Origin: Bacteroidales bacterium | GTDB lineage: Bacteria; Bacteroidota; Bacteroidia; Bacteroidales; WCHB1-69 | Length of the DNA: 9,612 bases | Assembly (NCBI GenBank): GCA_017618435.1 | Contig: JAFZUH010000244.1 | Location: forward strand, 1 to 9,612 | Reading direction: 5' to 3' | Part shown: positions 1 through 6,506 of the stretch, piece after piece | Position numbering within the stretch: position 1 is the first letter of the stretch | Layout of the letters: each line of letters opens with the position of its first letter | Notes under the pieces: generated by a model | What the model was told of the DNA's origin: nothing | The model's input: only the letters and a program-made list of their open reading frames with translations | Databases searched by the model: none | Translations under genes and position numbers: made by a program

Positions 1-25
1 GCACTATAAGTGCCATCTATTTTTT
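1..25 (+). terminator. Right half of a probable intrinsic terminator cut by the window edge
   Basis: GCACT (1-5) and AGTGC (9-13) form a hairpin with an ATA loop, followed after CATC by TATTTTTT (18-25). The visible stem is only 5 bp, but it starts exactly at the first base, so it is probably truncated. If bases 14-17 (CATC) also pair, the four bases just left of the window should read GATG and the stem would be 9 bp directly before a T-tract. That would end a plus-strand gene lying to the left. The extended stem is an inference. Confidence 0.5.
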
Positions 26-292
26 AAAGATACAAATATAATCATTTTATTTTTAATTTTATATTTTTTTACAAATTTTTTATTTACATTTTTTTAACAC
101 ATTATAAACAACGATACAAAACTGAAATTGCAGAACCGTCATACTATGGCAGGCATACATTAATATAAAATATACAATACCTTTCTCCTAACAAAAAGAT
201 TTCAGTTTTTCAATTTGTCAGTTATAATTTTTTTATATTGATAATTAGCATGTTTTGAAAAAAATTCAGTATTTTTCCCTACTTGATGAATG
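26..292. other. AT-rich spacer upstream of acpP, no gene
   Basis: No credible coding frame was found on either strand. The stretch is dominated by A and T runs, apart from a less AT-rich patch near 130-155. The only clear structure is the inverted repeat at 118-209. Inside its loop, CAT (140s) and ATG around 'catactatgg' can form a small hairpin. No perfect plus-strand TAnnTTTG box is present before the acpP promoter. Confidence 0.6.
118..209. repeat. 11-bp perfect inverted repeat, 70-base spacer
   Basis: AAAACTGAAAT at 118-128 is the exact reverse complement of ATTTCAGTTTT at 199-209, and one further T/G wobble extends it inward. The arms are AT-rich, which raises the chance of coincidence, but both contain CTGA/TCAG. 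It could be a stem closing a structured transcript or a paired protein-binding site upstream of the acpP promoter. Neither role is shown. Confidence 0.35.
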
Positions 293-320
293 TTGTTAAA
301 ATATTTTTTTATACCTTTGC
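293..320 (+). promoter_or_regulatory. acpP operon promoter (Bacteroidota type)
   Basis: TACCTTTGC at 312-320 is a perfect TAnnTTTG -7 box with the frequently seen trailing C. A TTG at 293-295 lies 16 bases upstream and could be the -33 element, although the gap is slightly shorter than is usual for this class. Transcription would start near 325-328, giving acpP a leader of only about 20 bases. No competing box lies between here and the start codon. Confidence 0.75.
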
Positions 321-348
321 AAAATATAAATTATTAAACTAATAACTT

Positions 349-588
349 ATGAACATTGAAGAAAGAGTGATAGCAATTGTTGCTGACAAACTTGGAAGAG
401 ATGTAGCGGAAGTTTCTCCTGAAAAAAACTTTGTTAACGATTTGGGAGCAGACTCATTGGACACTGTAGAGTTATTGATGGTTTTTGAACAAGAATTCAA
501 AATCAAAATTCCTGAAGACGTACAAGAAAAAATCGCTACAGTTGGTGATGCTATCAATTTTATCAAGGAAGCTACACCAGAGGCTTAA
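349..588 (+). CDS. acpP: Acyl carrier protein
   Basis: This is the small acidic cytosolic carrier of growing fatty acyl chains, attached as thioesters to a 4'-phosphopantetheine arm. The 79-residue length is normal for the family. The attachment motif is visible as DLGADSLDTVELLM at residues 31-44, with the modified serine at Ser36. The flanking acidic helix II residues (Asp35, Asp38, Glu41) that dock fatty acid synthase enzymes are present. The N-terminal MNIEERVIAIVADKLG and the C-terminal VGDAINFI helices are typical of bacterial AcpP. The ATG at 349 is chosen because it follows the -7 box by about 28 bases and matches the family N-terminus; no Shine-Dalgarno is visible, as is usual in Bacteroidota. 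It is the first gene of an operon with fabF, whose start lies 9 bases after the stop in the same frame. Identification is very secure. Confidence 0.98.
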   Translation: MNIEERVIAIVADKLGRDVAEVSPEKNFVNDLGADSLDTVELLMVFEQEFKIKIPEDVQEKIATVGDAINFIKEATPEA

Positions 589-597
589 TTCTATTTT

Positions 598-1854
598 ATG
601 GAATTAAAAAGAGTTGTAGTAACAGGGCTGGGGGCACTTACTCCAATAGGTAATAATCTTGAAGAATATTGGCAAGGTTTGCTTAATGGAGTAAGTGGTG
701 CTTGTCCGATCAGTCATTTTGACGTTTCTTTATTCAAGACTCGTTTTGCATGCGAAGTAAAGGGATTTGACCTTAGCGACCGCATGGATATTAATATTAA
801 GGAATTGCGTAAACTTGATTTGTTTACCCAATATGCTTTGGCAACCGCACAAGAGGCCATTGGAGATTCCGGATTGGATTTGACCAAAGAAGATTTGGTG
901 CGTGCAGGAGTTATTTGGGGAACAGGCATTGGCGGATTTACTTCATACGGTGAAGAAATTGTCAATTACGCCAATAGTCCGGAGCCTCGGTTTAATCCGT
1001 TTTTTATTCCCAAAATCATAGGTGATATAGCCGCAGGTCATATCTCCATGCACTTCGGTTTGTTGGGTCCGAACTATGTAACCACTTCTGCCTGTGCATC
1101 TTCAGCAAATGCCATTTGCGATGCTTTCAATATGATACGGCTGGGAAAAGTAGATTGGATTGTTACGGGAGGCAGCGAAGCCCCTGTCAACTTCTCCGGC
1201 ATCGGCGGCTTTAATGCCATGCATGCTTTATCTACAAGAAACGATGACCCGTCAACAGCCTCCCGTCCTTTTGACAAAAACAGAGACGGTTTTGTTATCG
1301 GTGAAGGTTCCGGAGCATTAATTTTGGAAAGTTTGGACCACGCCTTGGCAAGAGGAGCAAAAATATATGCTGAAATATGCGGTTGCGGGCTGTCTGCAGA
1401 CGCGTATCATTTAACCGCTCCGCATCCGGAAGGCAATGGTGCCAAATTGGCCATGGCACATGCCTTGGAAGAAGCCAATCTTTCAATAGAAGATGTTGAC
1501 CATATTAACACACACGGAACTTCCACTCCATTAGGAGACCTTGCAGAAGTGAAAGCCATAACATCTTTATTTGGAGAACATGCCAAAAATATAAATATCA
1601 ATTCTGTCAAATCAATGATAGGCCACCTGCTTGGTGCTGCCGCAGCGGTGGAGAGCATAGCAACTATTCTGGCAATTGTCCATGATATTGTTCCTCCAAC
1701 CATCAATCATTTTGAAGACGATGAAAGAATTGACCCTAACTTGAACTTTACTTTCAACAAAGCACAACAACGGAAAGTTGATGTTGCCATCTCCAATGCT
1801 TTTGGTTTTGGCGGGCATAATGCTTCTCTATTATTCAAAAAATATAAGGCATAA
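598..1854 (+). CDS. fabF: Beta-ketoacyl-ACP synthase II
   Basis: This condensing enzyme elongates acyl chains in type II fatty acid synthesis: an acyl group on the active-site cysteine is condensed with malonyl-ACP, releasing CO2. It acts in the cytosol with the AcpP encoded just upstream. The 418-residue length fits FabF. The Cys-His-His catalytic set is visible: nucleophile Cys166 in TTSACASS, His306 in NTHGTST and His343 in SVKSMIGHLLGAA, with Lys338 conserved beside it. The glycine-rich loop GFGGHN is at 403-408. The N-terminus MELKRVVVTGLGALTPIG matches the family start directly, which fixes the ATG at 598. FabB (KAS I) has the same catalytic set, but overall pattern and linkage to acpP favour FabF. 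rnc follows after only three bases, so the three genes are very probably cotranscribed. Nothing is truncated or missing. Confidence 0.97.
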   Translation: MELKRVVVTGLGALTPIGNNLEEYWQGLLNGVSGACPISHFDVSLFKTRFACEVKGFDLSDRMDINIKELRKLDLFTQYALATAQEAIGDSGLDLTKEDLVRAGVIWGTGIGGFTSYGEEIVNYANSPEPRFNPFFIPKIIGDIAAGHISMHFGLLGPNYVTTSACASSANAICDAFNMIRLGKVDWIVTGGSEAPVNFSGIGGFNAMHALSTRNDDPSTASRPFDKNRDGFVIGEGSGALILESLDHALARGAKIYAEICGCGLSADAYHLTAPHPEGNGAKLAMAHALEEANLSIEDVDHINTHGTSTPLGDLAEVKAITSLFGEHAKNININSVKSMIGHLLGAAAAVESIATILAIVHDIVPPTINHFEDDERIDPNLNFTFNKAQQRKVDVAISNAFGFGGHNASLLFKKYKA

Positions 1855-1857
1855 ATT

Positions 1858-2553
1858 GTGTTTAAAAGAAAGAGCAAAAGTCCACTTTATCAATATATCA
1901 AAACCCTTTTAGGCTACAGAGCAAAAAATATAGAGATATATGAACAGGCGTTCATACATCATTCTGTTGTCTGTTCGTCAAAAGGGAACAACAACGAACG
2001 CTTGGAATATCTCGGCGATGCCATTTTAGGGGCAATTGTCGCCGATTTTTTATACCGCAAATATCCGCATAGAACAGAGGGTTTTCTGACGGAAATGCGT
2101 TCAAAATTGGTTAGCAGAGACCATTTAAACAGATTAAGCCGAAAAATAGGTTTAGACCAATTTTTGATTGTTCAAAAGGGATTTTCTTCGCTTCCCTCTT
2201 CTATTTACGGCAATACTTTTGAGGCTTTTATCGGTGCTATTTTCCTTGACAAAGGTTTTGACAAAACAAAACAAGTGGTTATCCAACAAATATTTGAAGT
2301 TTATGTCAATTTGGAAAGCATTGAAAAAGAAGACAATAATTTTAAAGGGAAAATTCTGCACTATGTGCAAAAACACCATTTGAAAGTCAATTACAATGTT
2401 GTTAAGGAAATAAATACTCCTTATCAGAAAAAAGAATATCTTGTATATCTGTTCATTGATGATAAATTTGTAGCCGAAGGACAAGATTTTTCCATTAAAT
2501 TGGCTGAACAAAATGCAGCCATGGTCGCTTGCGAAAAACTACATCTGAAATAA
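1858..2553 (+). CDS. rnc: Ribonuclease III
   Basis: This endonuclease cleaves double-stranded RNA, processing rRNA precursors and structured mRNAs; it acts as a homodimer with Mg2+. The catalytic domain spans about residues 10-155, with the signature NERLEYLGD at 46-54 supplying Glu47, Glu50 and Asp54. The second metal-binding segment reads GNTFEAFIGAIFLD (118-131): Glu122 is present, but the position that is Asp in the E. coli and Aquifex enzymes is Asn119. A double-stranded RNA-binding domain follows (about 162-231), ending in SIKLAEQNAAMVACEKL, a weak version of the usual KKxAEQxAA helix. The 231-residue length is normal. The start is the GTG at 1858, because the next in-frame ATG would delete the catalytic signature. 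The gene follows fabF by three bases in the same frame. It converges on the ABC permease gene with a 6-base gap. Confidence 0.95.
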   Translation: MFKRKSKSPLYQYIKTLLGYRAKNIEIYEQAFIHHSVVCSSKGNNNERLEYLGDAILGAIVADFLYRKYPHRTEGFLTEMRSKLVSRDHLNRLSRKIGLDQFLIVQKGFSSLPSSIYGNTFEAFIGAIFLDKGFDKTKQVVIQQIFEVYVNLESIEKEDNNFKGKILHYVQKHHLKVNYNVVKEINTPYQKKEYLVYLFIDDKFVAEGQDFSIKLAEQNAAMVACEKLHLK

Positions 2554-2559
2554 AGAAAA

Positions 2560-3663
2560 CTATACGTTTTTCCGGCTTAATTTCCAAACACTCAAAGAAA
2601 TCAAAACAATGGTTAAGCCAACCATTATCGTTACCGGCAACCACAACAATTCCAAGCCGGCTCCCTTTATCATAATATCACGCAAGGCAATAATAAACCA
2701 TTTGGCAGGAATAATGTTGGAAAACACCTGCAAAACCATAGGCATATTTTCTATAGGGAACAAAAATCCGGACAAAAGCAGGGTCGGCAAGAAAAATCCC
2801 AACATACAAACCAACATGGCCACTTGTTGGGTGTTTACCAAAACGGAAATTAAAATGCCTAAAGAACAGGCTGTCAGCATAAACAAAAAACACAACAAAA
2901 CCAACAAGGCTATGCTCCCATGCATAGGCATGTGAAAAATAAGTATCCCCAAAATTATAATAATTGCAGTGCAAATCAAAGAAATGCACATATAAGGAAT
3001 TATTTTTCCTATTACCAGCACCAATTGATTGGAAGGGGTAATGGCCAACATTCTCCACGTACCCAATTCTCTCTCTTTTGACAAGGTAATAGATGTCATC
3101 AAAGAGGTTACAATTATCATAATCAATGCAATATTGCCCGGAATAAACATATAGGCACTTTCAAGATGCGGGTTGTATTGCATTTTCACTTTTATATTGA
3201 TATTGTTTGCCATAGCCATGTTTTGTCGGTTTGCATACGCCCGATTGATGATTTCTGTGGCATAACTTTTTACCGTAGCGGCCACATTAAGGTCTGAAGC
3301 GTCCAAGATAAGTTGAATATCCGGCGAAAAACCGTGTGTATATGAAGATTCAAAATCTGGAGGAAAAACCACCAGCATTCTAATGTCCTTGGATTGAAAC
3401 GTTTTTTCTATCTCCTTGGCATCGTGCAGATTGGCAACAATAGAAAAATAATCGGAAACAGCAAAATCCTGTATAATCTGTCTTGACAAAGAACTTCGGG
3501 AATTGTCCAATATGGCAATATCGGCATTGTTGATTTCATTTTTGATGGTATAGCCAAACAACAAAACCAACACAATTGGCATTATTAATATAAAAATCAG
3601 GGTTTTATAGTCATATATAACTTGTCTGAATTCTTTAAGTAAAATCGCTCTAAAATTCCGCAT
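2560..3663 (-). CDS. ABC-2 type exporter permease (YhhJ/YbhS-like)
   Basis: This is the membrane subunit of an ABC exporter of the drug/lipid-efflux kind. The substrate cannot be read from the sequence. An N-terminal cytoplasmic stretch (FRAILLKEFRQVIYD) leads into TM1 at about residues 21-40. An extracytoplasmic domain follows (about 41-172), then five membrane segments near 174-194, 213-243, 250-275, 280-302 and 341-359. The ABC-2 coupling segment SKERELGTWRMLAITP (195-210) and the motif LSGFLFPIENMP (297-308) before a reentrant IIPAKWF are characteristic of the ABC2_membrane_3 family. The 367-residue length is typical. The ATG at 3663 lies 10 bases after the ATPase stop, so the two genes form one operon. 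Related systems often include a HlyD-type adaptor and a second permease; neither is next to this pair, so it probably works as a permease homodimer or with partners elsewhere. Confidence 0.92.
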   Translation of the reverse strand: MRNFRAILLKEFRQVIYDYKTLIFILIMPIVLVLLFGYTIKNEINNADIAILDNSRSSLSRQIIQDFAVSDYFSIVANLHDAKEIEKTFQSKDIRMLVVFPPDFESSYTHGFSPDIQLILDASDLNVAATVKSYATEIINRAYANRQNMAMANNINIKVKMQYNPHLESAYMFIPGNIALIMIIVTSLMTSITLSKERELGTWRMLAITPSNQLVLVIGKIIPYMCISLICTAIIIILGILIFHMPMHGSIALLVLLCFLFMLTACSLGILISVLVNTQQVAMLVCMLGFFLPTLLLSGFLFPIENMPMVLQVFSNIIPAKWFIIALRDIMIKGAGLELLWLPVTIMVGLTIVLISLSVWKLSRKNV

Positions 3664-3673
3664 AAAGTTCTGT

Positions 3674-4399
3674 TTATCTATTAATTATTTTTTGAAAAAC
3701 CTCGTTCATGTTTTCGGAATCGGTTTGACTTTTCAATTCAGAAGGATTTCCAATTATCTTGATTTGTCCATTTTCCATAATACACAAGCGATTGCAATAT
3801 TCCGCTTCGTCCATATAGTGTGTAGTAACAAGAATAGAAACCCCGCGTTCTGCGGTTTCATAAATCATGTTCCAAAAATCCCGTCTTACAATAGGGTCCA
3901 CTCCACTTGTCGGCTCGTCCAAAAAAACAACATTGGGATCATGCAAAATTGCGGTGGCAAACATCAGTTTTTGTTTTCTTCCCAAGGGCAAATTTGAAAC
4001 TCTTGTTTTGGCATAATCCCGCATTTGCAAACGTGCAATAATGGAAAGCATTTTCTGATGCAGTTTTTTCTTTTCCATACCATAAATGGTACCGAACAGT
4101 TCCATGTTTTCCATAACGGTCAAGTCTTCGTACAAAGAAAATTTCTGACTCATATAACCGATATGTTTTTTTATCTCTTTGGATTGGTTGATGACATCGT
4201 AACCGACAATTTTTGCGGAGCCCGAAGTCGGCAACAACAAGCCGCACAACATTCTGATAGTTGTTGTTTTTCCTGCACCATTAGCTCCCAAAAAACCAAA
4301 AATTTCTCCTTTCTTCACAGAAAAAGAAACATGATCTACGGCAGTAAAATGCTTGAATTTTTTGGTTAAATCCGTAACAACTATACTATTTTCGTCCAT
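3674..4399 (-). CDS. ABC exporter ATPase subunit (YbhF/YhhI-like)
   Basis: This cytoplasmic nucleotide-binding subunit energises the permease encoded immediately downstream. Numbered from the ATG at 4399 (241 residues), it has Walker A GANGAGKTT (38-46), Q-loop Gln85 in YMSQKFSLY, a signature that reads LPLGRKQ (137-143) rather than LSGGQ, Walker B VVFLDEPTSGVDP (157-169) with catalytic Glu162, and H-loop His194 in TTHYMDEAE. As I recall, LPLG in place of LSGG is usual in the YbhF/YhhI branch of ABC-2 ATPases, so the subunit should be functional. A longer reading from a TTG at 4426 is possible but is rejected: it would place the promoter -7 box inside the coding region. The implied leader is very short (about 8-10 bases). 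The gene has its own promoter and heads a two-gene operon. Confidence 0.95.
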   Translation of the reverse strand: MDENSIVVTDLTKKFKHFTAVDHVSFSVKKGEIFGFLGANGAGKTTTIRMLCGLLLPTSGSAKIVGYDVINQSKEIKKHIGYMSQKFSLYEDLTVMENMELFGTIYGMEKKKLHQKMLSIIARLQMRDYAKTRVSNLPLGRKQKLMFATAILHDPNVVFLDEPTSGVDPIVRRDFWNMIYETAERGVSILVTTHYMDEAEYCNRLCIMENGQIKIIGNPSELKSQTDSENMNEVFQKIINR

Positions 4400-4414
4400 C
4401 TTGATATTTTGCCT

Positions 4415-4423
4415 GCAAAGATA
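4415..4423 (-). promoter_or_regulatory. Promoter -7 box for the ABC exporter operon
   Basis: The minus strand reads TATCTTTGC, a perfect TAnnTTTGC box, ending 15 bases before the ATG of the ATPase gene. No TTG/TTTG lies at the expected -33 distance; the nearest TTTG (4436-4439) is only 12 bases away. The box sits in the 102-base gap after the flippase gene, so the exporter can be transcribed independently of it. It also decides the start codon, since the alternative TTG lies upstream of or within the box. Confidence 0.7.
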
Positions 4424-4501
4424 CAAAATATATTACAAACATTCTGCTTTTTGAAGAGACATTCCTTATTTATTTTACTTAAAATGCAGAAAACAAGCAA
4501 A

Positions 4502-5812
4502 CTATTCATTTCCCTGCAGTTGTTTGTTAATATTATAATTTGAAAACCAATAATACAACAACCACATTGTCAAATTTATCAATATCATCACCACAGCCAC
4601 GCCAAAAACTCCAACGTATTTAACCGCAAAATAATTGAGTATCACTCCAACAGTTCCGACAATTATCGAAATGATGAGATTGAAATATGTCTTTTCAAAA
4701 TATGAGGTATAATATTGATAAAGCAAGGCTAAGACAGAAAGTATTTGAGCGACAGCCACTAATGGGAAAAATTTTAATATGTTATAATAATTTTGCGGAA
4801 TAATGCCTGATAACAAAGCCACAAATATAGCGAGAAGCAACATTAGGGAAATCGCCGCAAAAGACAACAAAACAACCTTTGCCACCCTATTGGTCCGGCG
4901 TTTCAAGACCTTTACATCAGTTTCTTTCATCATCAAAGGCATCCAAATATTTTGGAATGAATTGAAAATAACAGGCAATATCAAAGCAAATTGCACCGCT
5001 TTGTTATAATCGGCAAAATCTTCTATACCGCAATATTTCTGCACAAAATATTTGTCCGCAAAATTGATAAAAACATAACTGACAGAAGTCATCATAATGG
5101 GCAGACTTATTTTCAGACACCTTTTCATCATCTCTTTGTTGTAGGCAAAAGTCATTTCCCTATAAAAATAGCGGAAAAAATATATTAAAACCACAAACTC
5201 AGAAACATAAGTGGCAATTAAACGGATTTTGACTTTGTCGCCGGACAAAAAAAGCAAAGATGCAAAAACAACAATATTCACCAACAGACAACGTCCGATA
5301 TTGTAGCGTTGTATTTTGGAAATCTTTTCTGATGTTACAAAAAACATCGTCAGCAAAACATTGTATATAAAAACAATGATTGCCAATAAAATAAAAAACC
5401 TATACGATTGATAATCGATAGGCTGTTCCACTAAAAAATCAAAAATATAAAAATCCAAACCAAAGCCGTAAACAATACCAAAAACCACCGACAAAAAAGA
5501 AATTAAGGTAACATTGATACTGAACAGCAATTGGCCTCTATCCCGACTATTATCATAAAAATGATACATTTTTACAAGGCCGACATGGAGACCCAAACTG
5601 AAAGTCGGTGCTAATGTAAACGCAAAGGTATACAAATAATCATAAACACCAACCTCCTCTTTTGTCATCAGGTGAAGGAAAAGCGGAATCAACAGAAAAT
5701 TGGTTCCTCTGACAATAACATCTACAGAAAAAACTTTGGAAAAACGTTCTACAAGAATATTTCCCTTGAAATATTGCAGATATTGTTGAAATTTTTCCTT
5801 CACCCTCAACAC
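4502..5812 (-). CDS. Wzx/PST-type polysaccharide flippase
   Basis: This is an integral inner-membrane protein of the MATE/MviN/PST superfamily, members of which flip polyprenyl-linked glycans to the periplasmic face. The substrate here is unknown. The 436 residues contain about twelve membrane segments (roughly 29-48, 60-80, 98-118, 137-158, 174-190, 196-213, 234-252, 271-290, 312-338, 347-366, 376-396, 400-422). The stretch DKYFVQKYCGIEDFADYNKA (253-272) resembles the DRYFVxxxLGxxxxGxYxxA region typical of Polysacc_synt proteins. No ATG exists near the start: the frame opens after a TGA at 5822-5824, and candidates are GTG at 5812 or GTG at 5803; the first ATG (Met49) would remove most of TM1. 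The gene begins 13 bases after the ferritin stop with no promoter between, so cotranscription is likely. No glycosyltransferase or polymerase adjoins it, unusual for a capsule or O-antigen flippase. Confidence 0.85.
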   Translation of the reverse strand: MLRVKEKFQQYLQYFKGNILVERFSKVFSVDVIVRGTNFLLIPLFLHLMTKEEVGVYDYLYTFAFTLAPTFSLGLHVGLVKMYHFYDNSRDRGQLLFSINVTLISFLSVVFGIVYGFGLDFYIFDFLVEQPIDYQSYRFFILLAIIVFIYNVLLTMFFVTSEKISKIQRYNIGRCLLVNIVVFASLLFLSGDKVKIRLIATYVSEFVVLIYFFRYFYREMTFAYNKEMMKRCLKISLPIMMTSVSYVFINFADKYFVQKYCGIEDFADYNKAVQFALILPVIFNSFQNIWMPLMMKETDVKVLKRRTNRVAKVVLLSFAAISLMLLLAIFVALLSGIIPQNYYNILKFFPLVAVAQILSVLALLYQYYTSYFEKTYFNLIISIIVGTVGVILNYFAVKYVGVFGVAVVMILINLTMWLLYYWFSNYNINKQLQGNE

Positions 5813-5825
5813 AAAACAAGTTCAA

Positions 5826-6335
5826 TTACTCTTCTTCGGCAATAGGAGTAAATACTCTGGCTGCCAATTCTTTATCGAATTGATAAAGGCCATAACCGTC
5901 TCCTATCATTGTCAAAGCGTCTATCATGCCTTGGGCATGTTCTTCTTCTTCCACCTGTTCATTCACATACCAATTAAGCATTATTTTGGCAGCATAATCT
6001 TTTTCTTTTTCTGCCAAAGCATAAAGATTGTGAATCATAGCGGTAACCTTTTTTTCGTGTTCCAAAGTGTCTTTAAATGCCTCTAAAAGCGATTTCCACG
6101 ATGTTTTCACTTTTTCTATCGGTTTTAGCGTAACCTTGTTGCCTCTTGAAATCATATAATTCATAAATTTTTCGGCATGGGCCTGTTCTTCTTGGAATTG
6201 GATTTTAAACCAATTGGCCGCACCTGACAAACCAACATTGCTGCAATAGGCTGACATGGACAAATACAAATACGCTGACCAAAATTCCGCATTGATTTGG
6301 TCATTCATTGCTGTTTCTAATTTTTTACTTAACAT
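5826..6335 (-). CDS. ftnA: Non-haem bacterial ferritin
   Basis: This is a cytosolic iron-storage protein that oxidises Fe(II) at a diiron centre and stores the mineral inside a 24-subunit shell. The 169 residues form the usual four-helix bundle. Every ferroxidase ligand of E. coli FtnA is present at the same numbering: Glu17, Tyr24, Glu50, His53, Glu94, Gln127 and Glu130, together with the third-site residues Glu49, Glu126 and Glu129. No haem-binding Met or cysteine cluster suggests a bacterioferritin. The ATG at 6335 gives the expected MLSKKLETAMNDQINAEFWS start. No perfect -7 box lies upstream; TACGTTTT (6374-6367, one mismatch) is the best candidate and overlaps an inverted repeat that could be an operator. 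The upstream transporter ends in its own terminator, so ferritin needs its own promoter. The flippase gene follows on the same strand. Confidence 0.96.
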   Translation of the reverse strand: MLSKKLETAMNDQINAEFWSAYLYLSMSAYCSNVGLSGAANWFKIQFQEEQAHAEKFMNYMISRGNKVTLKPIEKVKTSWKSLLEAFKDTLEHEKKVTAMIHNLYALAEKEKDYAAKIMLNWYVNEQVEEEEHAQGMIDALTMIGDGYGLYQFDKELAARVFTPIAEEE

Positions 6336-6366
6336 AATTGTAATGATTTTTATTGATTATTTATAG

Positions 6367-6396
6367 AAAACGTAAAAAAACGCTAAAAATTACGTT
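6367..6396 (-). promoter_or_regulatory. Candidate ferritin promoter with overlapping inverted repeat
   Basis: AACGTAA (6369-6375) and TTACGTT (6390-6396) are exact 7-base inverted repeats. Their starts are 21 bases apart, about two helical turns, which suits a dimeric regulator. On the minus strand the start-proximal arm overlaps TACGTTTT, a one-mismatch version of the TAnnTTTG box, about 32 bases before the ferritin ATG. A regulator bound here could block RNA polymerase. Which regulator is not evident, and the arms are short and partly A/T. Confidence 0.35.
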
Positions 6397-6438
6397 AATC
6401 ACATATTTTTAGAAAAAAAGTTACTGCTGTTGAATATT

Positions 6439-6470
6439 AAAAAAGGGAAGTGTGATTGTTCACGCTTCCC
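6439..6470 (-). terminator. Intrinsic terminator of the POT transporter gene
   Basis: GGGAAGTGTGA (6445-6455) and TCACGCTTCCC (6460-6470) form an 11-bp stem with one G-T wobble and a TTGT loop. On the minus strand the stem is followed at once by six T (complement of A 6439-6444). It lies 37 bases beyond the transporter stop codon. The plus-strand side has no T-tract, so it acts in one direction and separates the transporter transcript from ferritin. Confidence 0.9.
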
Positions 6471-6506
6471 CAATGAATATTAAAATCAAAAAGTTATGAA
6501 AAATCC

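Noticed and set aside
33..40. Minus-strand TATATTTG resembling a -7 promoter box firing leftward
   Set aside because: It has no -33 element at a suitable distance, lies beside a probable terminator of a plus-strand gene, and the local A/T bias makes such matches common.
2152..2511. Minus-strand frame of 119 codons inside rnc
   Set aside because: It is Phe/Ile-rich, fully inside a well-supported gene, and shows no motif or promoter; it is a shadow of AT-rich coding sequence.
4442..4491. TTCTGC/GCAGAA inverted repeat with adjoining T4/A4 arms between the flippase and the ABC operon, as a flippase terminator
   Set aside because: The loop is over 20 bases, the stem is bulged and no uninterrupted T-tract follows on the minus strand. 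The flippase terminator remains unidentified.
6341..6359. TAATGATTTTTATTGATTA in the ferritin leader, looking like a Fur/PerR box
   Set aside because: Only 6 of 9 palindrome positions pair and the similarity to the Fur consensus is limited to one half; in such AT-rich DNA this is expected by chance.
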